Positions 50,223-60,277 of a stretch of DNA of 64,000 nt are shown here, piece by piece (the first letter of the stretch is position 1; each line of letters opens with the position of its first letter). The DNA comes from Burkholderiales bacterium (GTDB taxonomy: Bacteria > Pseudomonadota > Gammaproteobacteria > Burkholderiales > Burkholderiaceae_C), in the NCBI GenBank assembly GCA_016703325.1, contig JADJCH010000026.1:1-64000 (forward strand), written 5' to 3'. Below the pieces are notes generated by a model, which made no database searches, was not told where the DNA came from, and was given only the letters and a program-made list of their open reading frames with translations. Position numbers and translations under genes: made by a program.

Positions 50223-51844
50223 GCGCCGGCTCCTTCGGCGGCCGCGGTGGGGCCTGCAGTGGGGGTGGCCGTCTCGGCGGGTGGCGCGGACCAGTGGGGC
50301 AGGTAGTCCCAGAGTTCCAGCAGGGTGATCCAGGCGGCCAGGTCACGGGGCTGGATCAGGTCGGTCCAGAGCACGCTGTCGTCCAGCGCGGGCAGCCGCT
50401 CGGGCCAGGCGCGGCCCTCCGGGTGCACCGCGCGCCAGCAGGCCTGCCAGCGCGGCTGGGCGGCGGCATCGGCCACCGCGCCGTGCACCTGCAGCCAGCT
50501 GCGCCGCAACAGGCGGTGGGCGGGGTCGCCGGGGAGCACCCGCTCGACCATCAGCCGGGCCGCACGCAGCAGGGCGGAGCGGGGCAGCAGGGGCTTCAGG
50601 TCCGGCAGGTTGCGGCGCAGGGTGGCCAGTGCGGCGGGTGTAAGGGTCAGGTCGGGCCAGCCCAGGCCACTGCCGGGGTAGCGGGTGGCGAGGAAACCGT
50701 CCAGGTCCCCTCCGGCCTGGTCGAAGTTCTCCAGCAGCATCCAGTTCAGGCTGTCGGCGTTGTGGCGAACCTTTTTGCCGCGTTCGGCCAGCCGGCGGGC
50801 CAGCTGCGAGATGCCGGAGATGGGCGCCTGCAAATGGCAGAGCACCAGGCCGCAGGCGTGGGTGAGGCGTTTGTCGCTGTCCTCGGCCGCGGCATCGGCC
50901 GGCCAACGCAGCCCGGCGGTGGCTTCGAAGAACAGATCCGCCAGCTCCAGTGCACACCAGCCGGGCAGCACCAGCATCAGCTCGTCGCCACCCCAGAGCA
51001 GGGTCTCCAGGCGCAGCGCGCCGGTGGCGGTCTGCCAGCGCGGCTCGCTGCGGGCACGTTCGACCACCTCGGCCAGGAAGCGTCGCCGCGCCAGGCTGTA
51101 GTGGGCCTCCCAGGCGCGCACTTCCTCGGCACCGCCGCAGTCGCGCAGGCGCTGGCCGAAGCCGTTGCCGTCCGCATAGAACACGCCGATCTTGCCCACC
51201 AGGGTGGCGGGCTCGACGCTCAGGCAAGGCTCCTGGGCCAGGTCCTCGAAGTCCGCCGTATAGCGCAGGCCCCGCCAGTGCGGGTTCTGCTCCGCCGGGG
51301 GCAGTTGGGCCAGCTCCTGCTCGTAGAGGTCCTGCTTGTGCTCCCGGCCATGTCCGCGGCGGACCGCGACCGAGGCGCTCACCGGGGTGTCACGGCTGCC
51401 CTTGACGCTGTCCTTCGCGCTGGCCGGTCGGCGCTCGTCGATCCGGCAGGGGCCCTCGGCCACATCGGCCAGGCCCACCGGCGAAAACGACAGAGAGCGC
51501 ATCTGCCGCCAACGGCCAGCGTGCAGGGTGGCATCGGCAGCGCTGTGGAAGCCCTCGGCCGCCGCGGCCTCCACCACGAAGCTGCCATGGCGGTAGAGCG
51601 GGTGCCCTCTCAGTTCGGCACGGATGGCCTCGGCCAGGGCCGGTGCATCCTGCCCGGGGTGCAGCTCGAACAGGCCGGTGGAGGCGCCGGTCTTCACCGC
51701 CGTCATGCGGTCGCTGAAGCGCCTGGCCATCTCCTGCACCGCCTGCAGCAGCATCAGGCTGCCGCCGCGGCGGGTGGAGAGGTCCTCCGTGTCGTCGATG
51801 CAGGCGGCGAGGTTGACGGCTTCGATGCGCAGCAGGTGGGGCAT
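50219..51844 (-). CDS. cas10: Cas10-like large subunit without HD domain, GGDE-type palm
   Basis: 541 residues. The N-terminal part has a first palm-like block (LRIEAVNLAACIDDTEDLST and RRGGSLMLLQAVQEMAR). The second palm has VGKIGVFYADGNGFGQRLRD and the catalytic-site loop LLWGGDELMLVLPGWCALEL, where the usual GGDD is GGDE. No N-terminal HD nuclease motif is seen, so DNase activity is unlikely; cyclic oligoadenylate synthesis is possible but unproven with GGDE. It is short for Cas10. It lies 54 nt after cas6 and overlaps the next gene by 4 nt. No CARF-domain effector gene is seen in the window. Confidence 0.85.
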   Translation of the reverse strand: MPHLLRIEAVNLAACIDDTEDLSTRRGGSLMLLQAVQEMARRFSDRMTAVKTGASTGLFELHPGQDAPALAEAIRAELRGHPLYRHGSFVVEAAAAEGFHSAADATLHAGRWRQMRSLSFSPVGLADVAEGPCRIDERRPASAKDSVKGSRDTPVSASVAVRRGHGREHKQDLYEQELAQLPPAEQNPHWRGLRYTADFEDLAQEPCLSVEPATLVGKIGVFYADGNGFGQRLRDCGGAEEVRAWEAHYSLARRRFLAEVVERARSEPRWQTATGALRLETLLWGGDELMLVLPGWCALELADLFFEATAGLRWPADAAAEDSDKRLTHACGLVLCHLQAPISGISQLARRLAERGKKVRHNADSLNWMLLENFDQAGGDLDGFLATRYPGSGLGWPDLTLTPAALATLRRNLPDLKPLLPRSALLRAARLMVERVLPGDPAHRLLRRSWLQVHGAVADAAAQPRWQACWRAVHPEGRAWPERLPALDDSVLWTDLIQPRDLAAWITLLELWDYLPHWSAPPAETATPTAGPTAAAEGAGA

Positions 51845-51898
51845 GGGGTTCTCCGGACTCAGGTTCAGTCGCAGGTTCAGGGGCCGGGTCGATGGGGT

Positions 51899-52858
51899 TC
51901 AGGGCAGAGGGGTCCAGGTGAAGCGTCCGCAGCCCAGGGTGGTTTTCTGGCCCAGGCCCAGCCACTGGCCCCAGTACAGCAGGGCCGCCTCCAGCCGGCA
52001 GCGCGCGGCGTCGGCACTGGCGGGGTAGATCAGGCTGCCGGTGATGCCGGGCAGCACCAGCCGCCGCGGCGGCGAACCGGGGCGACTGCGGGCGCTGGCC
52101 TGGTAGGTCCACTGCACCTGCCGGGCCGGCTGGTCGGCGGGGGTCAGGGGGGCGATGCTGCGGGCCTCAGGGCCGGCGGACCAGGCAGCGCCGGAGCCGG
52201 CCCTGCCGATCAACCCCAGTTCGGCGGCCAGCGCCGGCTCCAGCGTGATCAGGCGCTGGGCCATCGAATCCAGCACACTCCCCAGGCTGGGCCAGGGCAG
52301 CTGTCCATGGACGGCGAGCTGCTCGCGCGCTGCGCTGCGCGAGGCCAGCAGCAGGGGGCTGTGCAGGTCGATGCGGTGCAGGCGGCAGGTGGCGCTGCCC
52401 GGCAGGGGGTCGGCCGGCGCCTGCGCGCCAGCATCGCCGACGGCCGCAGCGGCCTCGCACCAGCCGGCTTGCCGAGACCACGCCAGCACCGGCGCCGGCG
52501 ACCCGGGCCGATGCAGTTCAACCTGCTCCCACGTCACAGGGCGTCCCTGGATGCGCTTGGATGCCTGCAGCAGCAAAGCTTCCACCAGCGCAGGCCATTG
52601 ACCGGCAGCGGAGCCGAACAGGGTGATGCCGAAGGTGATCGGCAGGCGCTCCAGCGTGTCGGGCAGGCTCTGCGGCGGCGGGGTCTGCAGGGCGAAACGG
52701 GCCAGGGCCTGGTCACCCTGCGGCCGCAGCAGCGCCAGGGTCTGTGGGGCGTGGGCCAGCAGTGCGGCCTCGACCACGCCGTGGAGCACACCGCCCAGGT
52801 GCTCCGGCAACGCCTGCCGACCCGGGCCCAATTCCAGCTGCAGGCCCAGCATCAGCAT
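51899..52858 (-). CDS. cas6: Cas6-family pre-crRNA endoribonuclease
   Basis: 319 residues. The C-terminal half has the RAMP pattern of Cas6: LPGITGSLIYPASADAARCR and ALLYWGQWLGLGQKTTLGCG (glycine-rich loop). The N-terminal half is LMLGLQLELGPGRQALPEHL, as in other large Cas6 proteins. It should cut at the base of the CGGCTG/CAGCCG stem, leaving an 8-nt handle. The start ATG at 52858 makes it the first gene of the effector operon. The sequence upstream to 53277 shows no clear promoter, only the SDR-like remnant at 53203. Confidence 0.83.
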   Translation of the reverse strand: MLMLGLQLELGPGRQALPEHLGGVLHGVVEAALLAHAPQTLALLRPQGDQALARFALQTPPPQSLPDTLERLPITFGITLFGSAAGQWPALVEALLLQASKRIQGRPVTWEQVELHRPGSPAPVLAWSRQAGWCEAAAAVGDAGAQAPADPLPGSATCRLHRIDLHSPLLLASRSAAREQLAVHGQLPWPSLGSVLDSMAQRLITLEPALAAELGLIGRAGSGAAWSAGPEARSIAPLTPADQPARQVQWTYQASARSRPGSPPRRLVLPGITGSLIYPASADAARCRLEAALLYWGQWLGLGQKTTLGCGRFTWTPLP

Positions 52859-53202
52859 GTGCGAACCCTCCCGGTGCGCAGCGTCTCGCGCCGGAGGTTG
52901 TCGTCATCCTGCAGTTCCGCTCGCCGCGTCTCCACCCGTCCTCCCCGGGCCCCTGGGCCCCTGTCCACCCCGCCCGCCCGGTCGACCCGGTTGCTGGGTC
53001 GGGCAGTGCAGGGTGGGGCAGTGCGAGCAGCGATCTTCGCCGCTGCTCAAGGGTTGCGAGTCGAGTCCATTGTTACGAGTTGTGAGGTGGGACTGAGCCT
53101 GGAGCGAATCGACGAGGTGACCAGCGCGGCACGGCTGCGCCTGAGCCTGATGCACGCGGTGGCACTCGGCGGCACTCGGTGAGCGAGGGGTTGAAGCGGC
53201 CG

Positions 53203-53241
53203 TGGATGCTGGATGGCGGCACGTTTCCGGGCACGTTCTGA
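53203..53241 (+). pseudogene. SDR C-terminal remnant
   Basis: WMLDGGTFPGTF plus stop matches the ending LLDGGAYPGTF of the SDR at 34160-34948, including GGGCACGTTCTGA at DNA level. No other SDR sequence is seen upstream. The rest of 52859-53277 holds nothing I can identify. Confidence 0.45.
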
Positions 53242-53277
53242 CCCGGTGGTCCGGAACTGAAGAGCCGTCCGCGGCGG

Positions 53278-54225
53278 TCAGCGCCGCAGCGTGGTCACCG
53301 CGATGCCGGCCACGATCAGCGCAAACGCCGCCGCATGGTAGGCCTGCGGTGCCTCGCCGATCAGCAGGGTGGACATCAGTGCCGCGAACAGCGGCGTGAG
53401 GTTGCTGAAGATGCCGGCGGTGGTCGGGCCGGCCTGGGCCACCGCACGGCCCCAGAACCAGTAGGCCAGCAGCGAGGGGCCGAGCACGATGTACAGCAGC
53501 AGCAGCGCCACCAACGGCGTCCATTGCGGTGCGCGTGGGGCCACCACCGCCTCCGCACCGGCGGCGCCCAGCGCCCAGACGATGCCGAACAGCGCCTGCA
53601 CCAGCAGGAACTCCGACCAGTTCCAGGGCCGCCTGCTGCCGTCGGACGCCACGATGGCCGGCCGGGCCTCACCCTGCATGGACGCGGGCGGGCGCACCAG
53701 CAGCCAGCTGTAGCCGGCCCAGCTGGCGGCGGCGGCCAGCATGAACAGGTCGCCCTGGACGAAGTGCACCTGCGCCAGGGCCGCCGGATCGCCCCGGCCC
53801 ATCACCGTGGCCACGCCGGCCAGCGACAGCGCCGCACCGAGCAGCTGGCGCGGCTGCGGCCGCTCACGGAAGAACAGAGCCCCCACGGTGAGCATCCACA
53901 GCGGCATGCTGGAGGCGATCAGCGTCACGTTGATCGGTGTGGAGGTGGTGAGCGCCAGGTACTGCAGCGCGTTGTAGGCGCCCACGCCCAGCAGGCCCAG
54001 CACGCTGAAATAGCCCCAGCGTGCCCGGATGGCCGCGCGGCGCTCGGCCGTGGCGAGGGCGGCACGCCCCAGCAGCAGCAGCAGCAGCAGCGCACCGCTC
54101 CAGCGCAGGCCGTTGAGCAGCAGCGGCGGCACCAGCGGCACCAGCATGCGCCCGGCCACCGCGTTGCCGGCCCACAGCAGCGGAGGCAGCGTGAGCATCA
54201 GGGCCAGGCGTGGGGTGAGCTGCAT
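53278..54225 (-). CDS. EamA/DMT-superfamily transporter
   Basis: 315 residues with about ten transmembrane helices arranged as two EamA repeats: LPPLLWAGNAVAGRMLVPLV (first repeat), SSMPLWMLTVGALFFRERPQ, GDLFMLAAAASWAGYSWLLV (second repeat), and SNLTPLFAALMSTLLIGEAP near the end. Such proteins export amino acids or other metabolites; the substrate is not visible. ATG at 54225 is used; the open frame reaches 54306. It converges with the remnant region next to cas6 and diverges from the quinone oxidoreductase gene. Confidence 0.9.
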   Translation of the reverse strand: MQLTPRLALMLTLPPLLWAGNAVAGRMLVPLVPPLLLNGLRWSGALLLLLLLGRAALATAERRAAIRARWGYFSVLGLLGVGAYNALQYLALTTSTPINVTLIASSMPLWMLTVGALFFRERPQPRQLLGAALSLAGVATVMGRGDPAALAQVHFVQGDLFMLAAAASWAGYSWLLVRPPASMQGEARPAIVASDGSRRPWNWSEFLLVQALFGIVWALGAAGAEAVVAPRAPQWTPLVALLLLYIVLGPSLLAYWFWGRAVAQAGPTTAGIFSNLTPLFAALMSTLLIGEAPQAYHAAAFALIVAGIAVTTLRR

Positions 54226-54401
54226 GTCGGTGCGTCCTGTGCGTCTGGTGGGGGCCGATGGTAGCGGCGCGGTCACGGCTTGCTGACGAACGGGGCATGC
54301 CGTCATGTGGCCACGCCCATCGGTGCGGCGCGCTAAGCTCGACTCCGATCACCGCGGTTGCGGCCCGATGCAGTTCACCAACTTCCACAGGAGACTTTTC
54401 C

Positions 54402-55385
54402 ATGCCCCGTGCCATCCAGATCCAGCAGTTCGGCGGACCCGAGGTGTTGCAGCTCGTTGACCTGCCGGTGGGTGAACCCGGCCCTGGCGAGATCCGCGTG
54501 CGGCACCACGCGGTGGGCCTGAACTTCATCGACGTGTACCAGCGCACCGGCCTGTACCCCAACGCCCTGCCGCTGGGCCTGGGCATGGAAGGCGCCGGTG
54601 TGGTGGAGGCGGTGGGCGAGGGCGTCAGCCACCTGCAGCCCGGTGACCGGGTGGCCTACGCCAGCGCCCCGCCGGGGGCCTATTGCGAGCTGCGGGTGAT
54701 GCCGGCGCGCTGCGTGGTGCAACTGCCCGATGCGATCGATTTCGAGACCGGCGCAGCCATGATGCTCAAGGGCCTGACGGTGCAGTACCTGCTGCGCCGC
54801 ACCCAGCCGCAGGGGGGGCTGCAGGCGGGCGACTTCATCCTCTTCCACGCCGCCGCCGGCGGGGTGGGGCTGATCGCCTGCCAGTGGGCCCGTGCGATGG
54901 GCCTGCAACTGATCGGCACGGCGGGCAGCGATGCCAAGTGCGAGCTGGCCCGGGCGCACGGCGCGGCGCATGTCATCAACTACCAGAGCGAGGACTTCGT
55001 CGCCCGGGTCAAGGCCATCACCGGCGGTGCGGGCGTCAGGGCGGTGTACGACTCGATCGGCAAGGACACCTTCGAGCGTTCGCTGGACTGCCTGGCGCCC
55101 TTCGGCCTGTTGGCCAGCTACGGCAATGCCTCCGGCCCGGTGGCCGCTTTCAACCTGGGTGTGCTGGGCGCCAAGGGCTCGCTGTACGTGACCCGGCCGA
55201 CGCTGTTCACCCACATCGCCACCCGCGAGCGCACCCAGGAGATGGCCGACGATCTGTTCGGCATGGTCACCAGCGGGGCGGTGCAGATCCCCATCGAGCA
55301 GCGCTGGCCGCTGGAGCAGGTGGCCGAGGCGCACCGCGCGCTGGAGGGCCGCAAGACCACCGGCTGCACGGTGCTGACGCTCTGA
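54402..55385 (+). CDS. qor: Quinone oxidoreductase, zeta-crystallin type
   Basis: 327 residues. MDR superfamily without the catalytic zinc site. Start MPRAIQIQQFGGPEVLQLVD, then HHAVGLNFIDVYQRTGLYP and the NADPH loop HAAAGGVGLIACQWARAMGL, followed by VINYQSEDFVARVKAITGG. It reduces quinones one electron at a time with NADPH. AGGAGAC precedes ATG 54402. A single gene, convergent with the response-regulator gene. Confidence 0.92.
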   Translation: MPRAIQIQQFGGPEVLQLVDLPVGEPGPGEIRVRHHAVGLNFIDVYQRTGLYPNALPLGLGMEGAGVVEAVGEGVSHLQPGDRVAYASAPPGAYCELRVMPARCVVQLPDAIDFETGAAMMLKGLTVQYLLRRTQPQGGLQAGDFILFHAAAGGVGLIACQWARAMGLQLIGTAGSDAKCELARAHGAAHVINYQSEDFVARVKAITGGAGVRAVYDSIGKDTFERSLDCLAPFGLLASYGNASGPVAAFNLGVLGAKGSLYVTRPTLFTHIATRERTQEMADDLFGMVTSGAVQIPIEQRWPLEQVAEAHRALEGRKTTGCTVLTL

Positions 55386-55427
55386 CGCTCTGACTCGCAG
55401 CGCCGCCGCCCGCCAGGGCGGTGGCGC

Positions 55428-56774
55428 TCACCCCTCGCTGCCGCTGTTCAGGCCGTACTTGCGCACCTTGTCGGCCAGGGTCGTCTTGGGGGTGTTCAGG
55501 GCCCGGGCGGTGCGGCCGAGGTGGCCTTCCTGGCGGCGCAGCTCCTCGGCGATGAGCTGGCGCTCGAACTGCTCGACGGCTTCGGACAGCGAGGGGGCCG
55601 GCGTCGGCGTGTCGGCGGCGACATCGCGCAGCAGCTCCTGGCGCACGCCCAGCACCAGGCAGTCGGCGGCGTTTTTCAGCTCCCGCACATTGCCCGGCCA
55701 GTCGTGGGCCATCAGCCGCTGCAGCTGCGCTGCGCTGAGGGTGGGGGGCGTGCGCTTGTAGCGGCTGGCGGCCAGCAGCATGAAGTGCTCCAGCAGCAGC
55801 TGGACGTCCTCGCGCCGCTCGCGCAGCGGGGGCAGGTCGATGGTGACGACGTTGAGCCGGTAATACAGGTCGGCGCGGAAGTTCTGCTCCCGCGAGCGCT
55901 GCAGCAGGTCGTCCTTGGTGGCGGCGATGATGCGCACATCCACCGACCGGCGTTCGTTGGAGCCCAGCCGCTCCACCTGCCGGTCCTGCAGCACCCGCAG
56001 CAGCTTGATCTGCATGGTCATCGGCATGGACTCCACCTCGTCGAGGAAGAGCGTGCCGCCGCTGGCGTGTTCGATCTTGCCCACGCGGCGGCGCTGCGCC
56101 CCGGTGAAGGCCCCCGCCTCGTGGCCGAAGAGTTCGCTGTCGAGCAGGTTGTCGGGCAGGCCGCCGCAGTTCAGCGCCACGAAGGGGGCGTTGCGGCGGT
56201 CGGAGAAGTCGTGCAGCGCCTGGGCTACAACTTCCTTGCCGGTGCCGGTCTCGCCGTGGATCAGCACATCCACCGGCGAGCGCGCCACGTCCAGCACCAG
56301 GCGGCGCACCGCGTCGATCTGCGGCGTGCTGCCCACCAGGCGGCCCGCCAGGCCGTCGCTGATCTCGAGCGCGCGGCGCAGGCGCACCACCTCCAGCGTC
56401 AGGGCCCGCTTGTCCAGGGCACGGCGCACCACCTCCACCAGCGCTTCGGGTGAAAAGGGCTTGGGGATGAAGTCGTAGGCGCCGCTGCGCATGGCCTCGA
56501 CGGCCAGGCTGACGTCGCCATGGCCGGTGATCATGATCACCGGCAGCTCCGCCTCCAGCGCGTGGCAGGCCCGGATCAGGCTCATGCCGTCGTCGCCCGG
56601 CAGGCGCATGTCGGTCACCACCACGCCTGGCCAGCCGGCGTGCAGGCGCGCACGGGCGGCCTCCGCGCTGCCCACGGCCTGCACGCCGATGCCCGCCAGC
56701 TGCAGCGCCTGCATGCAGCCCAGCTGCATGGGCAGATCGTCCTCCACGAGCAAGACGGTGAGTTCAGGGTGCAT
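55428..56774 (-). CDS. aatR: Sigma-54-dependent response regulator (AatR/DctD family)
   Basis: 448 residues. Receiver domain (1-125) with phosphoacceptor in VVVTDMRLPGDDG and Lys in FIPKPFSPEAL. The AAA+ domain has HGETGTGKEVVAQALHDFS, the GAFTGAQRRRVGKIEHASG sigma-54 loop and GTLFLDEVESMPM. C-terminal Fis HTH: RTARALNTPKTTLADKVRKY. It is coupled to the sensor kinase gene (11-nt overlap) and follows the glutamate ABC genes, so it probably activates glutamate/aspartate uptake. I found no TGGCAC-type -24/-12 element upstream of the binding-protein gene at 62108. Confidence 0.9.
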   Translation of the reverse strand: MHPELTVLLVEDDLPMQLGCMQALQLAGIGVQAVGSAEAARARLHAGWPGVVVTDMRLPGDDGMSLIRACHALEAELPVIMITGHGDVSLAVEAMRSGAYDFIPKPFSPEALVEVVRRALDKRALTLEVVRLRRALEISDGLAGRLVGSTPQIDAVRRLVLDVARSPVDVLIHGETGTGKEVVAQALHDFSDRRNAPFVALNCGGLPDNLLDSELFGHEAGAFTGAQRRRVGKIEHASGGTLFLDEVESMPMTMQIKLLRVLQDRQVERLGSNERRSVDVRIIAATKDDLLQRSREQNFRADLYYRLNVVTIDLPPLRERREDVQLLLEHFMLLAASRYKRTPPTLSAAQLQRLMAHDWPGNVRELKNAADCLVLGVRQELLRDVAADTPTPAPSLSEAVEQFERQLIAEELRRQEGHLGRTARALNTPKTTLADKVRKYGLNSGSEG

Positions 56775-58788
56775 CGGGATCGCTCGGATGGAGGGGCAGG
56801 GGGATCGTCGCGGACGTTTCGGACGCTTCGGACGCTTCGGACGCTTCGGACGCCGGGGCCGCCGCAACGCAGGGCATGCGGATCAGGAAGCAGGCACCGC
56901 CCTCGGGCCGGTTGTCCGCGGTGAGGTCGCCACCGAACTCGCGCACGATGTCGCGCGAAATGGCCAGCCCCAGCCCGAGGCCGGATCCTACTTCCTTGGT
57001 CGTGAAGAAGGGTTCGAACAGGTGCTGGCGCTGCTGCTCGCTCAACCCGGGGCCGCTGTCCTCCACCCGCAGCCAGGCCCAGCCCTCCAGGCTCGGGCTG
57101 TGCGCCTCGCCGGGGCGCTGGCCGATGCCGGCACACAGGCGCAGCTCGCGCACCGGGCTGTCGGCCATGGCGTCCAGTGCATTGCCGATCAGGTTGACCA
57201 GCACCTGCTGCAGCCGGTTGGCGTCGCACCAGGCCTGGTGGGTACCTGGCAGATCATCGTGGATCAGACGCACCTGCGCCCGGCGCAGGCGCTGCTCGAA
57301 CAGCAGCAGGGCGCCGCGCACCGCCAGCGCCAGGTCCACCGCCTGCGCATGGGCGGCGGATTTGCGTGCGTAGCCCTTCAGCGGGCCGACGATGTGGCCC
57401 ATCTGGTCGGCCAGCTGCGCCACCAGGTCGAGGTTCTGCGCCACCACGGCCAGCTCGCCACGGCGCAGGAATTCACTGGCGTTGCCCGACAGGGTGCGGA
57501 TGCCGCCCAGCGGTTGCGACAGCTCGTGGGTGATGCTGGTGGCCAGCTGGCCCAGCACCGCCATCTTGCCGGCGTGCACCAGCTCGTCCTGGGTCTCGCG
57601 CAGGTGGAGTTCGGCCTGCTCACGTTCACGCACCTCGCTGCGCAGGCGCTCATTGGTCTGGTGCAGTGCCGCGGTCCGGCGGGCCACCTGGCGTTCCAGG
57701 TCTGCGTTGGCGTTCTCCAGGATCTGCCGCGCCTCCAGCTTGTGACGCAGGATGCGACGCCGCTGCTGCACCAGCACCGACAGCAGCCACAGGCAACCGG
57801 CGCCCAGGCTGGCGAGCAGCGCATGGCTGAAGGCCTGTGCGCGCACCGTCTTCAGGTCCACGAAGACCAGCACCCGCCAGTCCATGCCGTCCAGCGCGCG
57901 CACCAGGGCCAGCGCCTTGCGCGGCACGGCCGGGCGCCCCACTTCGCCGGGCAGGCCGATCTGACCTTCCTGCTCCGGGCCGTCATCGAGCAGCGAGTCT
58001 GGCAGCGCCACCGGGAAGGGCGGCAGCGCCTCTTCGCCGTACAACCGGGCCAGCTGGATGTCCACCCGCTGCTCGTCGCTGAGCCGGGTCAGCGCGGTGT
58101 AGCGCCAGCCCGCCTCGGACGACAGGATCACCACCCGCTGGCTGTCGGCCACCAGGGCCGGCGCGCCCAGCATGGCCCAGGTGTCGTCCAGTCCGCCCAG
58201 GCCGATCTTGATGGTGGCCACCCCCACCACCCGGGCGCCGTCGTGGATGGGGTGCGAAACGAAGTAGCCCGGCTCGCCGTCCACCGCACCGATGGCGAAA
58301 TGGCGGCCCACCCGCCCGGACAGGGCCTCCAGGAAATAGGGCCGGAACGTCAGGTCCGCCCCCACCAGGCTGCGCGGCCCCAGGTTGGCGTCGCTGGAGG
58401 CCAGCACCATGCCGCGCTCGTCGAGCACGAACACCCGCTGGCTGCCCACATGCCCGTTCAGGCGCAGCAGGTGGGCGTTCACCCGCTGCACCAGGCTGCC
58501 GTCCTGCGGGTGGCGCAGCAGCGCCAGCACGTCCGGGTTCAGCTGCACCGTGCCCGGGACATGCTCCAGCCGTCGCACCGACCCCTGCACCGCCGCCGCA
58601 AACAGGTCGAGCTTGTGGCGCGACTCCTGGCGCAGCATCTCCAGCCCGCGCTGCTCGCTCAGGCTGTGGCCGGCCCAGCCGCACAGCAGCATGGCCGACA
58701 CGCCGGCCAGCGCCTGCAAGGTTCGGCGCAGGCGTGCCCGACGGGCCCTCAGCCCGTACAGGCCCGATGCTGGCTCCTGCAGGCTCAT
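56764..58788 (-). CDS. aatS: Sensor histidine kinase (AatS/DctB family)
   Basis: 674 residues. Two transmembrane helices (about 25-43 and 345-363) flank a periplasmic double-Cache-like sensor (GSQRVFVLDERGMVLASSDA, GEPGYFVSHPIHDGARVVGV). After a coiled coil, the phosphoacceptor His is in LATSITHELSQPLGGIRTL, followed by the ATP-binding domain (NLIGNALDAMADS, VEDSGPGLSEQQ, GLGLAISRDIV). The C-terminus carries a short S-E-A repeat from the 9-bp DNA repeat at 56811. ATG at 58788 is used (frame open to 59025). It forms a pair with the AatR-like regulator for dicarboxylic amino acids. Confidence 0.92.
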   Translation of the reverse strand: MSLQEPASGLYGLRARRARLRRTLQALAGVSAMLLCGWAGHSLSEQRGLEMLRQESRHKLDLFAAAVQGSVRRLEHVPGTVQLNPDVLALLRHPQDGSLVQRVNAHLLRLNGHVGSQRVFVLDERGMVLASSDANLGPRSLVGADLTFRPYFLEALSGRVGRHFAIGAVDGEPGYFVSHPIHDGARVVGVATIKIGLGGLDDTWAMLGAPALVADSQRVVILSSEAGWRYTALTRLSDEQRVDIQLARLYGEEALPPFPVALPDSLLDDGPEQEGQIGLPGEVGRPAVPRKALALVRALDGMDWRVLVFVDLKTVRAQAFSHALLASLGAGCLWLLSVLVQQRRRILRHKLEARQILENANADLERQVARRTAALHQTNERLRSEVREREQAELHLRETQDELVHAGKMAVLGQLATSITHELSQPLGGIRTLSGNASEFLRRGELAVVAQNLDLVAQLADQMGHIVGPLKGYARKSAAHAQAVDLALAVRGALLLFEQRLRRAQVRLIHDDLPGTHQAWCDANRLQQVLVNLIGNALDAMADSPVRELRLCAGIGQRPGEAHSPSLEGWAWLRVEDSGPGLSEQQRQHLFEPFFTTKEVGSGLGLGLAISRDIVREFGGDLTADNRPEGGACFLIRMPCVAAAPASEASEASEASETSATIPLPLHPSDPDAP
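56811..56855. repeat. 9-bp tandem repeat in the kinase gene's 3' end
   Basis: Five units of CGGACGCTT (first and last with substitutions) from 56811 to 56855. It encodes EASEASEASE in the kinase tail. Slippage would add or remove three residues without a frameshift. Confidence 0.85.
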
Positions 58789-58859
58789 GGGCGGGCATTG
58801 TCCGATGACCGCGGGGCGCGCCCGGTCATCGCTGGGAACGTCGGGGGGTGCACCGGGGC

Positions 58860-59594
<735 letters not shown>

Positions 59595-59611
59595 GGGGGA
59601 TCCTCGGCAGC

Positions 59612-60277
59612 TCAACGGATGATCTGGATCTTCTGCTGCAGTCGGCGCACCAGCATCGACAGCGAGAAGCAGATGACGAAATAGACGACCGCGGCGACCA
59701 GGTAGGTCTCGACCGGCCGGTTGAAGTTCTTGCCCGCCACCTCGAAGCCCTTGAGCAGGTCGTAGGCGCCGATGGCGTAGACCAGCGAGGTGTCCTGGAA
59801 CAGGATGATGGTCTGCGTCAGCAGCACCGGCAGCATGTTGCGGAAGGCCTGCGGCAGCACGATCAGCTGCATGGTCTGCCCGTAGGTCATGCCGACGGCG
59901 TAACCGGCATGCACCTGGCCCTTGGGCACGCTCTGGATGCCCGCGCGCATGATCTCGGAGTAGTAGGCGGCCTCGAACACCGTGAAGGTGATGATGGCCG
60001 AGAGCTCGGCGCCCATGGGGCGGCCGATGATCATCGGGATCAGCAGGAAGAACCACAGGATCACCATCACCAGCGGGATCGAGCGCAGCGTGTTGACGTA
60101 GGCGGCGGCCGGCATCACCAGCCAGGGCTTGCCCGACAGCCGCATCAGCGCGAGCACCGTGCCCAGCGCGATGCCGCCGATCATCGCGATCAGCGTGAGC
60201 TGGATCGAGAAGATCAGGCCCTTGGAGACGAAGCCGGACAGGACCTGCCAGTTGAGGAAGGCAAAGTCCAGGTTCAT
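59612..60277 (-). CDS. gltK: Glutamate/aspartate ABC transporter permease GltK
   Basis: 221 residues with five transmembrane helices. The EAA-type loop reads YYSEIMRAGIQSVPKGQVHA and AGYAVGMTYGQTMQLIVLPQ, characteristic of His/Glu/Gln permeases. The ATG at 60277 overlaps the gltJ stop by 4 nt. Confidence 0.93.
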   Translation of the reverse strand: MNLDFAFLNWQVLSGFVSKGLIFSIQLTLIAMIGGIALGTVLALMRLSGKPWLVMPAAAYVNTLRSIPLVMVILWFFLLIPMIIGRPMGAELSAIITFTVFEAAYYSEIMRAGIQSVPKGQVHAGYAVGMTYGQTMQLIVLPQAFRNMLPVLLTQTIILFQDTSLVYAIGAYDLLKGFEVAGKNFNRPVETYLVAAVVYFVICFSLSMLVRRLQQKIQIIR

